Shown: positions 9,347-16,640 of the stretch, piece by piece
Position numbering within the stretch: the stretch's first letter is position 1
Layout of the letters: each line of letters starts with the position of its first letter
From: Pigmentiphaga sp. H8
Lineage (GTDB): Bacteria; Pseudomonadota; Gammaproteobacteria; Burkholderiales; Burkholderiaceae_B
Direction: 5' to 3'
Assembly: GCF_003854895.1 (NCBI RefSeq)
Contig: NZ_CP033966.1
Location: forward strand, 4,340,001 to 4,404,000
Length of the DNA: 64,000 bases
The notes under the pieces: generated by a model
Told to the model about the DNA's origin: nothing
The model's database searches: none
Seen by the model: only the letters and a program-made list of their open reading frames with translations
Position numbers and translations under genes: made by a program

Positions 9347-9373
9347 GTGTCGATGCCGTAAGTGTCGATGCCG
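9347..9373 (-). promoter_or_regulatory. Direct repeat in the monooxygenase leader
   Basis: Two identical 12-mers, CGGCATCGACAC read on the minus strand, lie at 9362-9373 and 9347-9358 with a 3 bp spacer, 11 bp before the monooxygenase ATG. AraC proteins often bind direct repeats, so this could be a target of the divergent AraC gene, though the 15 bp period is shorter than usual and the location is close to the start codon. Confidence 0.4.
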
Positions 9374-9464
9374 CCGGCGCCCGCCTCAACCCTCGGGACG
9401 CCGGATCCGGGCACCAGGCGTCCGGAAATCCGCCACGCGGCCCCGCCCAGACCTCCGACCCCGC

Positions 9465-10406
9465 ATGCACGCCTCCGGTGACCTCCTCAGCCGCCTGCTG
9501 GCCCACTGGCGATCCGATCGCGCGGTAACGGCCCGCTTCGCGCTGTCCGCGCCCTGGGCCCTGCGGTCGGACGGCGTGGAAGGCGCGCTGATCAGGATGG
9601 CGGCGGACACGCCCTACTGGATCGCCCTCGACCACGATACGCCGCAGCGGATCGAGGCCGGCGACATCCTGATGCTGCCCCACGGCGACGCCCACACCAT
9701 CTCGTCCGCGCCCGGGCTGCCGGCGCGCCCCTTCCAGCCGCTGATCGCCGCGCACCAGGTCGGCGCCCACGGCGATCGGCCCATCGTGTTCTCGCACGGC
9801 GGCGACGGACCGGTCACCGGCATGTTCTCGCTCCACCTGTGGATGCCGGACAGCGGGCCGGGCACGCTGGTCGACACCCTGCCCCGCCTGATCGTGATCC
9901 GCCAGCGCGAAACGCCGGTGACCGCGGCGCTGGCGCAGACGATGGCCTCGCTGGTCGACCAGTCGCTGCTGCAACCGCCGGGGTGGCAGCTGGCCACCGC
10001 GCGCATGGCCGACCTGCTGCTGGTGCACATCCTGGGGGAACATCTGCGCACATCGGCCGAACGCCGCACCGGCATGTTGCGCGGCATGGCGGACCAGGGC
10101 ATCGCCCGCGCCATGCTGGCCATCCACGACCATCCCGAGCGCCCCTGGACGGTCGCCATGCTGGCCTCGGCCTGCTATCTCTCGCGCACCGTGTTCAGCG
10201 AACGCTTCCGGCAACTGGTCGGCATGACGCCCATGCAATACCTGACCTCATACCGCATGGCCGTCGCCGCCGAGAAACTCAAGGATCCCGCCCTGACCCT
10301 GGACGAGGTTGCCGCGGCCGTCGGCTACGAATCGGACAAGGCCTTCGCGCGCGCCTTCCAGCGCTGGAACGGCATGACGCCGGCGGCCTACGCCCGCCGC
10401 CGCTGA
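9465..10406 (+). CDS. AraC-family transcriptional regulator with cupin sensor
   Basis: Transcription factor of 313 residues. The N-terminal two-thirds matches the cupin-type ligand domain (AraC_binding_2/cupin_6 style: GDILMLPHGDAHTI near residues 66-79). The C-terminal about 95 residues hold the two AraC helix-turn-helix motifs, ending in AAAVGYESDKAFARAFQRWN and GMTPAAYARRR. It faces the FAD monooxygenase across a 128 bp gap and probably regulates it. Confidence 0.9.
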   Translation: MHASGDLLSRLLAHWRSDRAVTARFALSAPWALRSDGVEGALIRMAADTPYWIALDHDTPQRIEAGDILMLPHGDAHTISSAPGLPARPFQPLIAAHQVGAHGDRPIVFSHGGDGPVTGMFSLHLWMPDSGPGTLVDTLPRLIVIRQRETPVTAALAQTMASLVDQSLLQPPGWQLATARMADLLLVHILGEHLRTSAERRTGMLRGMADQGIARAMLAIHDHPERPWTVAMLASACYLSRTVFSERFRQLVGMTPMQYLTSYRMAVAAEKLKDPALTLDEVAAAVGYESDKAFARAFQRWNGMTPAAYARRR

Positions 10407-10439
10407 CCACCCGCCAGGCTAGGGCATGCGAGCCTCTTT

Positions 10440-10468
10440 TAGTGTGAACAGGCCCTAATCGCTACAAT
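10440..10468 (+). promoter_or_regulatory. Putative promoter with GTGAACAGGCCCTAA motif
   Basis: A TACAAT hexamer at 10463-10468 resembles a sigma-70 -10 box 51 bp ahead of the SpmAB-like gene; the -35 position is weak. Just upstream lies TAGTGTGAACAGGCCCTAA, an inverse copy of the motif at 7692-7727. Confidence 0.4.
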
Positions 10469-10519
10469 CAGCGGACTGCCGCGCCCGCCGGGCCGGCGCC
10501 TTCCCCACTCCTGTCGCGC

Positions 10520-11749
10520 ATGCTGAACAAACTCTGGCTGGGATTTTTCATCGCCGCGGCCGCCGCCGCCCTGGCGCGCTGGGGCATCGCCCACGACCCG
10601 TCGGTCTTCCAGGCCATGGTCGCCTCGCTGTTCGCGATGGCCAAGCTGTCGGTGGAAGTCATGGTGCTGCTGTTCGGCACCATCGCGCTGTGGCTGGGCT
10701 TCCTGAAGATCGCCGAGCAGGCCGGGCTGGTCGATGCGCTGGCGCGCATCCTGGGGCCGCTGTTCGCGCGGCTCATGCCCGAGGTGCCGCGCGGCCATCC
10801 CGCCATCGGCCTGATCACGCTGAACTTCGCCGCCAACGTGCTGGGCCTGGACAACGCCGCCACGCCCATCGGCCTGCGGGCGATGAAATCGCTGCAGACG
10901 CTCAACCCCAGCACCACCACGGCCAGCAACGCGCAGATCCTGTTCCTGGTGCTCAATGCCTCGTCGCTGACGCTGCTGCCGGTCACCATCTTCATGTACC
11001 GCGCGCAGCAGGGCGCGGCCGATCCCACCCTGGTCTTCCTGCCCATCCTGCTGGCCACCAGCGCCTCGACGCTGGCCGGCTTCCTGTGCGTGGCGGCGGT
11101 GCAGCGCCTGCGGGTCTGGGATCCCGTGGTGCTGGCCTGGGTCGGCGGCACCGCGCTGCTGCTGGGCAGCTTCATGGCCTTCCTGTCCACGCTGTCGGTG
11201 GCGGCGCTGGGCGCGCTGTCCTCGCTGCTGGGTAACCTGACGCTGTTCGCGCTGATCCTGTTCTTCCTGGCCGTGGCCGCGATCCGCAAGGTTCCCGTCT
11301 ACGAAAGCTTCATCGAAGGCGCCAAGGACGGCTTCGACGTGGCCAAGGGGCTGCTGCCCTATCTGGTCGCCATGCTGTGCGCGATCGGCGTGCTGCGGGC
11401 CTCGGGCGCGCTCGACTTCGTGCTGGACGGCCTGCGCCTGGCGATCCAGTGGCTGGGTTTCGACACCCGTTTCGTGGATGCCCTGCCGACCGCGCTGGTC
11501 AAGCCTTTCTCGGGCAGCGCGGCGCGCGCGCTGATGATAGAGACCATGCAGAACCACGGCGTGGACAGTTTCCCCGCGCTGCTGTCGGCCACGGTACAAG
11601 GCAGCACGGAAACCACCTTCTACGTGGTGGCGGTGTACTTCGGCGCGGTCGGCATCCAGCGCACGCGGCACGCCGTGGGCTGCGCGCTGCTGGCCGACCT
11701 GGCGGGCGTGCTGGCCGCCATCGGCGTGTGCTACTGGTTCTTCGGCTGA
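10520..11749 (+). CDS. SpmA/SpmB-like nucleoside-recognition (Gate) domain membrane protein
   Basis: A 409-residue polytopic inner-membrane protein. The N-terminal half resembles spore maturation protein A (LGLDNAATPIGLRAMKSLQ, about residues 112-130) and the C-terminal half resembles SpmB (EGAKDGFDVAKGLLPYLVAM and TETTFYVVAVYFG), so it is the fused SpmA-SpmB form found in many Gram-negatives that do not sporulate. Each half is a Gate/nucleoside-recognition domain. The transported substrate is unknown. Its 3' end overlaps the convergent LysR gene by 19 nt. Confidence 0.85.
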   Translation: MLNKLWLGFFIAAAAAALARWGIAHDPSVFQAMVASLFAMAKLSVEVMVLLFGTIALWLGFLKIAEQAGLVDALARILGPLFARLMPEVPRGHPAIGLITLNFAANVLGLDNAATPIGLRAMKSLQTLNPSTTTASNAQILFLVLNASSLTLLPVTIFMYRAQQGAADPTLVFLPILLATSASTLAGFLCVAAVQRLRVWDPVVLAWVGGTALLLGSFMAFLSTLSVAALGALSSLLGNLTLFALILFFLAVAAIRKVPVYESFIEGAKDGFDVAKGLLPYLVAMLCAIGVLRASGALDFVLDGLRLAIQWLGFDTRFVDALPTALVKPFSGSAARALMIETMQNHGVDSFPALLSATVQGSTETTFYVVAVYFGAVGIQRTRHAVGCALLADLAGVLAAIGVCYWFFG

Positions 11750-12657
11750 TCGATCGGCCGCGCGCCCTTGGCGTGCGCGAACGCCCGCAGCGAATCGAGC
11801 ATCAGCGCCAGCATGTGCGCCGCCGCCGGCGACAATGACCGGCCCGCGCCATGCAGCACGCCGACGCGGCGCTCGATGCGCGGCGCCGTCAACGGCACGA
11901 ACGCCAGGTCGTGTTCCACCGCGGGCCGCGCCAGGGTCGGCAGCACGGTAATGCCCAGGCCCGCCTTCACGGCGGCGATCAGCGACGTGCGGTTCTTGAT
12001 CACCAGATGGGGCCGCTGCAACAACGCCGCCATGCGATGCTCGCGCAGTGCGTGGAAGGTGGTGTTCTCGATGATGGGTTCGCCTTCCAGTATCCGCCAG
12101 GGTACCGACCGTCCTCGCCCCGCGATGGGATGGTCGTGGCGGCAGACGACGCCGAACGTATCCTGGGCCACGGGTATGCAGCGCAGGCCCGCGAGTTCCG
12201 CGCCCACGCCGGCGATGCCGAGCTGGGCCTCGCCGCTGGCCACCATGGGGCCGACCTGGGGCGAGGATACGTCGGCGATCTTCAGGCTGACGCCGGGATA
12301 GTCCACGGCGAAACGCCGCAGCATCAGCGGCAGCCATTCCTCCGCCAGCGACGGCATGACGGCCAGGGCGATCGAGCCCTGTTCGCCCGCGGCCAGCAGG
12401 CCGACCTCGTTCTGCACGCGGTCGTGCAGCGCCACCAGCTCGCGCAGCAGCGGCAGCACCGATTCGCCCAGGGGCGTGAGGCGGGCCTGGTGTCCATGCT
12501 CGAACAGGTTGCCGCCTATCTGCGCTTCGAGATTCTGCATGGCCAGCGTGACCGCGGCCTGGGTGCGGTGAGTGTCCTCGGCCGCCGCCCGCAGGCTTTG
12601 CCGCGTGGCGGCGATGACGAACTGACGAAGCTGGGGGATCTTGAACGCGTCGGGCAT
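11731..12657 (-). CDS. LysR-family transcriptional regulator
   Basis: A 308-residue LysR regulator. The HTH lies in about residues 8-65 (LRQFVIAATRQSLRAAAEDT, then QNLEAQIGGNLFEHG) and the effector domain follows from about residue 90. ATG 12657 puts the start eight residues ahead of the first HTH helix. It is divergent from a polysaccharide deacetylase-Bug pair across an AT-rich gap and is likely their regulator. Its 3' end runs 19 nt into the convergent SpmAB-like gene. Confidence 0.93.
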   Translation of the reverse strand: MPDAFKIPQLRQFVIAATRQSLRAAAEDTHRTQAAVTLAMQNLEAQIGGNLFEHGHQARLTPLGESVLPLLRELVALHDRVQNEVGLLAAGEQGSIALAVMPSLAEEWLPLMLRRFAVDYPGVSLKIADVSSPQVGPMVASGEAQLGIAGVGAELAGLRCIPVAQDTFGVVCRHDHPIAGRGRSVPWRILEGEPIIENTTFHALREHRMAALLQRPHLVIKNRTSLIAAVKAGLGITVLPTLARPAVEHDLAFVPLTAPRIERRVGVLHGAGRSLSPAAAHMLALMLDSLRAFAHAKGARPIDQPKNQ

Positions 12658-12666
12658 GGAGATAAC

Positions 12667-12719
12667 GGCCGATTTCCAATAAGACTTAATTTTAATTAAA
12701 AAAGTTAAAATTGTTAAAA
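12667..12719. promoter_or_regulatory. AT-rich divergent control region, LysR/deacetylase
   Basis: An island of about 53 bp that is mostly A/T inside GC-rich DNA. It contains the inverted repeat TTAATT-TT-AATTAA (12686-12699) and the direct repeat GTTAAAA at 12704-12710 and 12713-12719. Position between divergent LysR and target genes, and T-N-A type symmetry, fit a LysR regulatory site. Confidence 0.55.
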
Positions 12720-12788
12720 GTCCAGGAAGCACGGATAGTGGGCGGCATCACCACGGCCAGACCGTGGGCAACGTCAACCGGAGACTTC

Positions 12789-13649
12789 ATGTCCACTCCC
12801 GCATCCATGTGGCCGGGCGGCGCGCGCATCGTCGTGGCGCTGACCTTCCTGGTCGAAAGCTGGTCCGAGGGCAAGGCCCCGCCCTACTCGCCCATGACGA
12901 GTCCGCCCAAGCCGGGCGCGAAGGACCTGGCCGGCATCTCCTGGTCGGAATACGGCGCGCGGGCCGGCGCCTACCGGCTGATGCGGCTGGCGCGCGACCG
13001 CGGGCTGCCCGCCACGTTCTGCGTCAACGCGCGGGTGGCAGAACTGTTTCCCGAGGTCATCCACGCCATCGTCGGCCAGGGCTTCGAGCTGGCCGGGCAC
13101 AACTACGCGCAGGATGAAGTGCTGCCCGGCCTGGACGAGGCGCAGGAACGCGCCCTGATCCGCAAGAGCCTGGACATCCTGCAGCGCACCTCCGGCGTGC
13201 GGCCCCAAGGCTGGCTGAGCTCCACCATCGCGACCACCGAACGGACCGCGGACCTGCTGGCCGAGGAAGGCATGCTCTGGCACGGCGACTACAACTACCT
13301 GGACCTGCCCTGCCAGATCCAGACCCGGCACGGCGGCATGGTCGCCATTCCGCACAGCGACTTCGCCGACAACCGGGTGCTGCGTGCGGCTCCGCGCGAC
13401 TTCTTCCAGTGCTACCGCGACACCTTCGATTTCCTGTATCGCAAGGAGCCGAACGCGTTCATCAACATCACCGTGCATGGCCACTTCGGCGGACGGCCGC
13501 TGATCAGCGCGATGCTGGACGAGGTGCTGGGCTACATCGCCTCCCATCCCGGCGTCTGGTTTCCCCGGCACGACGAACTGGCCCACTGGGTCAACGAAAA
13601 CCGCATCGGCTTCATTTCCTATTCCGAGCGCTTCCCGCAGCAAGCCTGA
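12789..13649 (+). CDS. Polysaccharide deacetylase family protein (NodB homology, PuuE-like)
   Basis: A 286-residue carbohydrate esterase 4/NodB-type amidohydrolase. Visible are the ATFCVNARVAELFPE strand, ELAGHNYAQDE (metal His region) and the late histidines in ITVHGHFGGRP. The early WSEYGARAG segment resembles the allantoinase/PuuE-like cytosolic group more than peptidoglycan deacetylases, and no signal peptide is seen. ATG 12789 has GGAG seven bases upstream. It is followed 54 nt later by a Bug receptor and probably acts on the imported compound. Confidence 0.8.
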   Translation: MSTPASMWPGGARIVVALTFLVESWSEGKAPPYSPMTSPPKPGAKDLAGISWSEYGARAGAYRLMRLARDRGLPATFCVNARVAELFPEVIHAIVGQGFELAGHNYAQDEVLPGLDEAQERALIRKSLDILQRTSGVRPQGWLSSTIATTERTADLLAEEGMLWHGDYNYLDLPCQIQTRHGGMVAIPHSDFADNRVLRAAPRDFFQCYRDTFDFLYRKEPNAFINITVHGHFGGRPLISAMLDEVLGYIASHPGVWFPRHDELAHWVNENRIGFISYSERFPQQA

Positions 13650-13703
13650 CACAGCGACGGCCGCCGCTCGCGCGGCCGCGACCACGAACATCAAGGAGAC
13701 ACC

Positions 13704-14672
13704 ATGAACCCCATGAGGCGGGCGCTGGCCGCCCTGTGCCTGATGCCCTTGCCGGCATTGGCCGGAACCTATCCCGACCGCCCCGTCCGGGTGGTCGTGC
13801 CTTTCGCGGTGGGCGGCGCCGCGGACACGGTCGCGCGGTCCGTGGCCCAGAAGCTGGGCGAGGCGCTGGGCCAGGCCTTCATCGTCGACAATCGCGCCGG
13901 CGGCAACAGCATGATCGGCTCCGAACTGGTGGCGCGGGCCGCCCCGGACGGCTACACGCTGCTGATGCAGCTCGGGCCGCCCCACAATACGCTGCCGTTC
14001 TTCTCGCGCAACGTGCCCTACGACCCGGTCAAGGATTTCACGCCGGTGGCGATGATAGGCACGGCGCCGCAGGCCATGGTGGTCAACGCCAAGCTGCCCG
14101 TGAAAGACCTGAAGGAGTTCCTGGCCTACGCCAAGGCGCGGCCCGGCAAGCTCTCGTACGGGACGTCGGGCGTCGGTTCGTCCCAGCAGCTGGGCGGCGA
14201 ACTGCTCAAGGCCTCGACCGGCATAGACATGATCCACGTGCCCTACAAGGGCGGCGCGCCGGCGCTCAACGACGTGGTGGGCGGACAGGTGCCGGTCGGC
14301 ATCCTGGTGCTTTCCAACGTCTTGCCCCACGTGAAGGCGGGCAAGCTGCGCCTGCTGGGCGTGCTGCAGGCCGAACGGGCCAAGGCCGCGCCCGACGTGC
14401 CCACGCTGGCCCAGGCCGGCCTGCCCGGTTTCGCCGTACCCGACACCTGGGTGGGCCTGCTCGGCCCCGCCGGCATGCCGCCGGCCGTGATCGAGAAACT
14501 GCGCGCCGGCATCGAACAAGCCCTGGCCTCGCCCGATCTTCAGGAACGCCTGGAAACCGCGGGCTTCGAGGTCGAGGCGCATCCTTCTCCGGAAAAATTC
14601 GCCTCGCTGCTGGCCGGCAGCGTGGACACCTACCGGGGCATTGTCGCCAAGGCGGGCATCCAGCCCGAATGA
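13704..14672 (+). CDS. Bug-family tripartite tricarboxylate-type periplasmic receptor
   Basis: Periplasmic solute-binding protein (322 aa) of the Bordetella uptake gene family. The signal peptide spans about residues 1-20 (cut near ALAG/TYP). Family motifs are YPDRPVRVVVPFAVGG at the mature N-terminus, RAAPDGYTLL near residue 80 and HVPYKGGAPALNDVVGG near residue 180. No TctA/TctB membrane partners are nearby, usual for this family. Co-directional with the deacetylase 54 nt upstream; the ligand is unknown. Confidence 0.92.
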   Translation: MNPMRRALAALCLMPLPALAGTYPDRPVRVVVPFAVGGAADTVARSVAQKLGEALGQAFIVDNRAGGNSMIGSELVARAAPDGYTLLMQLGPPHNTLPFFSRNVPYDPVKDFTPVAMIGTAPQAMVVNAKLPVKDLKEFLAYAKARPGKLSYGTSGVGSSQQLGGELLKASTGIDMIHVPYKGGAPALNDVVGGQVPVGILVLSNVLPHVKAGKLRLLGVLQAERAKAAPDVPTLAQAGLPGFAVPDTWVGLLGPAGMPPAVIEKLRAGIEQALASPDLQERLETAGFEVEAHPSPEKFASLLAGSVDTYRGIVAKAGIQPE

Positions 14673-14699
14673 CGCGCCCGTCGCGGCGGGCCGGCGCGG

Positions 14700-15479
14700 T
14701 CAGGCCACGCCGGCTGCGTGCAGCACGTCGGCCATGGCGATGAACTGCGCGACCGACAACTCCTCGGCGCGCGCGGTCTCCGGTATTCCCAGTTGCTGCC
14801 ACGGCACCAGCGCCGCCCAGTCGCCCATGCCCCGCCGCAGCATCTTGCGGCGCTGGGCGAATGCCCGGGCCACGGTGGCGGACAGGGCTTCCTCGCTGCG
14901 CGCGCGCGGACGGTCGGCCGGCAGCGGAATCATGCGCACGACGGCCGAGACCACGCGCGGCGGCGGATCGAAGGCCTCGGGCGGCACGTCGAACAGCTTC
15001 TCCATGTCGTAGCGCGACTGCAGCATGACCGACAGGCGGCCGTAGTCGGCATCACCCGGCCGGGCCACCATGCGGTCGATGACTTCCCGCTGCAGCATGA
15101 AATGCTGGTCGCGCACCTGGTCGGCGTAGGCCATCAGGTGGAACAGCAGCGGACTGGAAATGTTGTAGGGCAGGTTGCCCACCACGCGCAGCGCTTCGCC
15201 GAACGGCGCGAAATCCACGGTCAGCACGTCGGCCTCGGTCACCTGCAGGCGCTCGGGCGCATACTGCCCGCGCAGGCGCGCCGCCAGGTCGCGGTCGATC
15301 TCGACGACCTTCAGGCGATCGAGCTTGTCCAGCAGCGGCCGGGTCAGCGCCGACAGGCCTGGGCCGATCTCGACCACGTTGTCGGACCGGCGCGGGTTCA
15401 CCGCGCGGACGATGGAGTCGGTGATGCTTTCGTCGACCAGGAAGTGCTGGCCGAAGCGCTTGCGCGCCTGATGTTTCAT
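14700..15479 (-). CDS. rsmA: 16S rRNA dimethyltransferase (A1518/A1519)
   Basis: RsmA/KsgA dimethylates two adenosines in helix 45 of 16S rRNA, a late ribosome assembly step. The 259 residues show KRFGQHFLVD at the N-terminus, the SAM motif VVEIGPGLSALT at about 35-46, and the catalytic NLPYNISSPLLFHL near residue 105. Its ATG overlaps the pdxA stop by 4 bases (ATGA), conserved pdxA-ksgA coupling. Confidence 0.97.
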   Translation of the reverse strand: MKHQARKRFGQHFLVDESITDSIVRAVNPRRSDNVVEIGPGLSALTRPLLDKLDRLKVVEIDRDLAARLRGQYAPERLQVTEADVLTVDFAPFGEALRVVGNLPYNISSPLLFHLMAYADQVRDQHFMLQREVIDRMVARPGDADYGRLSVMLQSRYDMEKLFDVPPEAFDPPPRVVSAVVRMIPLPADRPRARSEEALSATVARAFAQRRKMLRRGMGDWAALVPWQQLGIPETARAEELSVAQFIAMADVLHAAGVA

Positions 15480-16477
15480 GCGGAAACTCCGGAGCCGGCA
15501 TCCGCCTGGGTGCCGGTTCGTATCATCTGGAGGGCCGTGACGATGGCCTCCTGCAAACTGCCGGGATCGGCCTTGCCCGTTCCGGCCAGGTCGAGCGCGG
15601 TGCCGTGGTCCACCGAGGTCCGCACATAGGGCAGGCCCAGGGTGATGTTGACGCCGTGCCCGAAGCTCGCGTGCTTGAGCACGGGCAGGCCCTGGTCATG
15701 GAACATGGCCAGGGCCGCGTCGAACTGCGCGACGTGCGCGGGCACGAACAGCGTATCGGCGGGCAGCGGCCCGCGCGCATCGATGCCGGCGGCGCGGGCC
15801 CGCGCGATGGCCGGTTCGATGACCTCGATTTCTTCCCGCCCCAGGTGCCCGCCTTCGCCCGCGTGCGGATTCAAGCCGCACACGGCAATGCGCGGGTGCG
15901 CCAGCCCGAAGCGCCGGCGCAGGTCGGCATCCAGAATGCGCAGCACCTGGTCCAGCGTCTGCGCGGTGACCGCATCGGGCACCGCCCGCAGCGGCAGGTG
16001 CGTGGTCGCCAGCGCCACCCGCAGGCCGCCGCCGGCCAGCATCATCACGACCTTGTCGACCCCCGCCCGCTCCTGCAGGTATTCGGTATGTCCCGAGAAA
16101 GCCACGCCGGCATCGTTGATCACCCCCTTGTGGACCGGCGCCGTGACGATGGCCTGCGCCCGGCCATCGGCCACCATGGCAATGGCCTCATCCAGCGTGT
16201 CGAGCACGTAGCGCCCATTGGCCACCGCCAGCCTGCCCGGCTCGGACGGCACGCGCAGCGGCACGTGATGCACCCCCACCCCCGCCAACGCCGCGGCATC
16301 CTGCCCGCCGCGCTGCGCGAGCAGATCGCGATCCCCCACCAGCACCAGTTCCACATCCGCCGGCACCCGTCCCGCCCCGCGCTCGCCCGCGAACCACGCC
16401 GCGGCCGCGACCGACAACTCAGGCCCGATCCCCGCCGGTTCGCCGGTCGTCAAGACCAGCCTGCGCATCGCACTCAT
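15476..16477 (-). CDS. pdxA: 4-hydroxythreonine-4-phosphate dehydrogenase
   Basis: NAD-dependent enzyme of DXP-dependent pyridoxal phosphate synthesis. About 333 aa. Motifs include TTGEPAGIGPELS at the start, FSGHTEYL (metal/substrate His near residue 140) and AMFHDQGLPVLKHASFGHGV further on. Three in-frame ATGs occur within 20 bp (16486, 16477, 16468), all just before the conserved strand, so the exact start is undecided. The surA terminator hairpin lies only about 45 nt ahead of the coding region. Confidence 0.95.
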   Translation of the reverse strand: MSAMRRLVLTTGEPAGIGPELSVAAAAWFAGERGAGRVPADVELVLVGDRDLLAQRGGQDAAALAGVGVHHVPLRVPSEPGRLAVANGRYVLDTLDEAIAMVADGRAQAIVTAPVHKGVINDAGVAFSGHTEYLQERAGVDKVVMMLAGGGLRVALATTHLPLRAVPDAVTAQTLDQVLRILDADLRRRFGLAHPRIAVCGLNPHAGEGGHLGREEIEVIEPAIARARAAGIDARGPLPADTLFVPAHVAQFDAALAMFHDQGLPVLKHASFGHGVNITLGLPYVRTSVDHGTALDLAGTGKADPGSLQEAIVTALQMIRTGTQADAGSGVSA

Positions 16478-16504
16478 CTCACTCATCCGCCAGCCCAACA
16501 CCGG

Positions 16505-16537
16505 CCTCAAAAAACAAAAACGGCGCCAAGAACGCCG
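16505..16537 (-). terminator. Rho-independent terminator behind surA
   Basis: On the minus strand CGGCG-ttcttgg-CGCCG is followed by TTTTTGTTTTTTG. It lies between the surA-side repeat copy B and the pdxA start, so lptD-surA transcripts likely end here and pdxA-rsmA needs readthrough or its own promoter. Confidence 0.7.
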
Positions 16538-16558
16538 CCCCCCACCAGCCGGGTAGTC

Positions 16559-16640
16559 CCCCAGGGCACAGCGGATCCGGCTCCGCCGGTCCGCCAGTGC
16601 CGCCCCCCTGGGGGGGCGCCCGTCAGGGCGTAGGGGGGGG
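16559..16640 (-). repeat. Dispersed intergenic repeat, copy B (short form)
   Basis: On the minus strand the unit runs from a C-run/TACGCCCTGACGGGCG through CCCCCCAGGGGGC to the hairpin GCGGACCGGCggaGCCGG plus ATCCGC. It is in the same orientation as surA and its first bases are the last codons and stop of surA. Like copy A it lacks the central module of the long copies. Confidence 0.85.
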
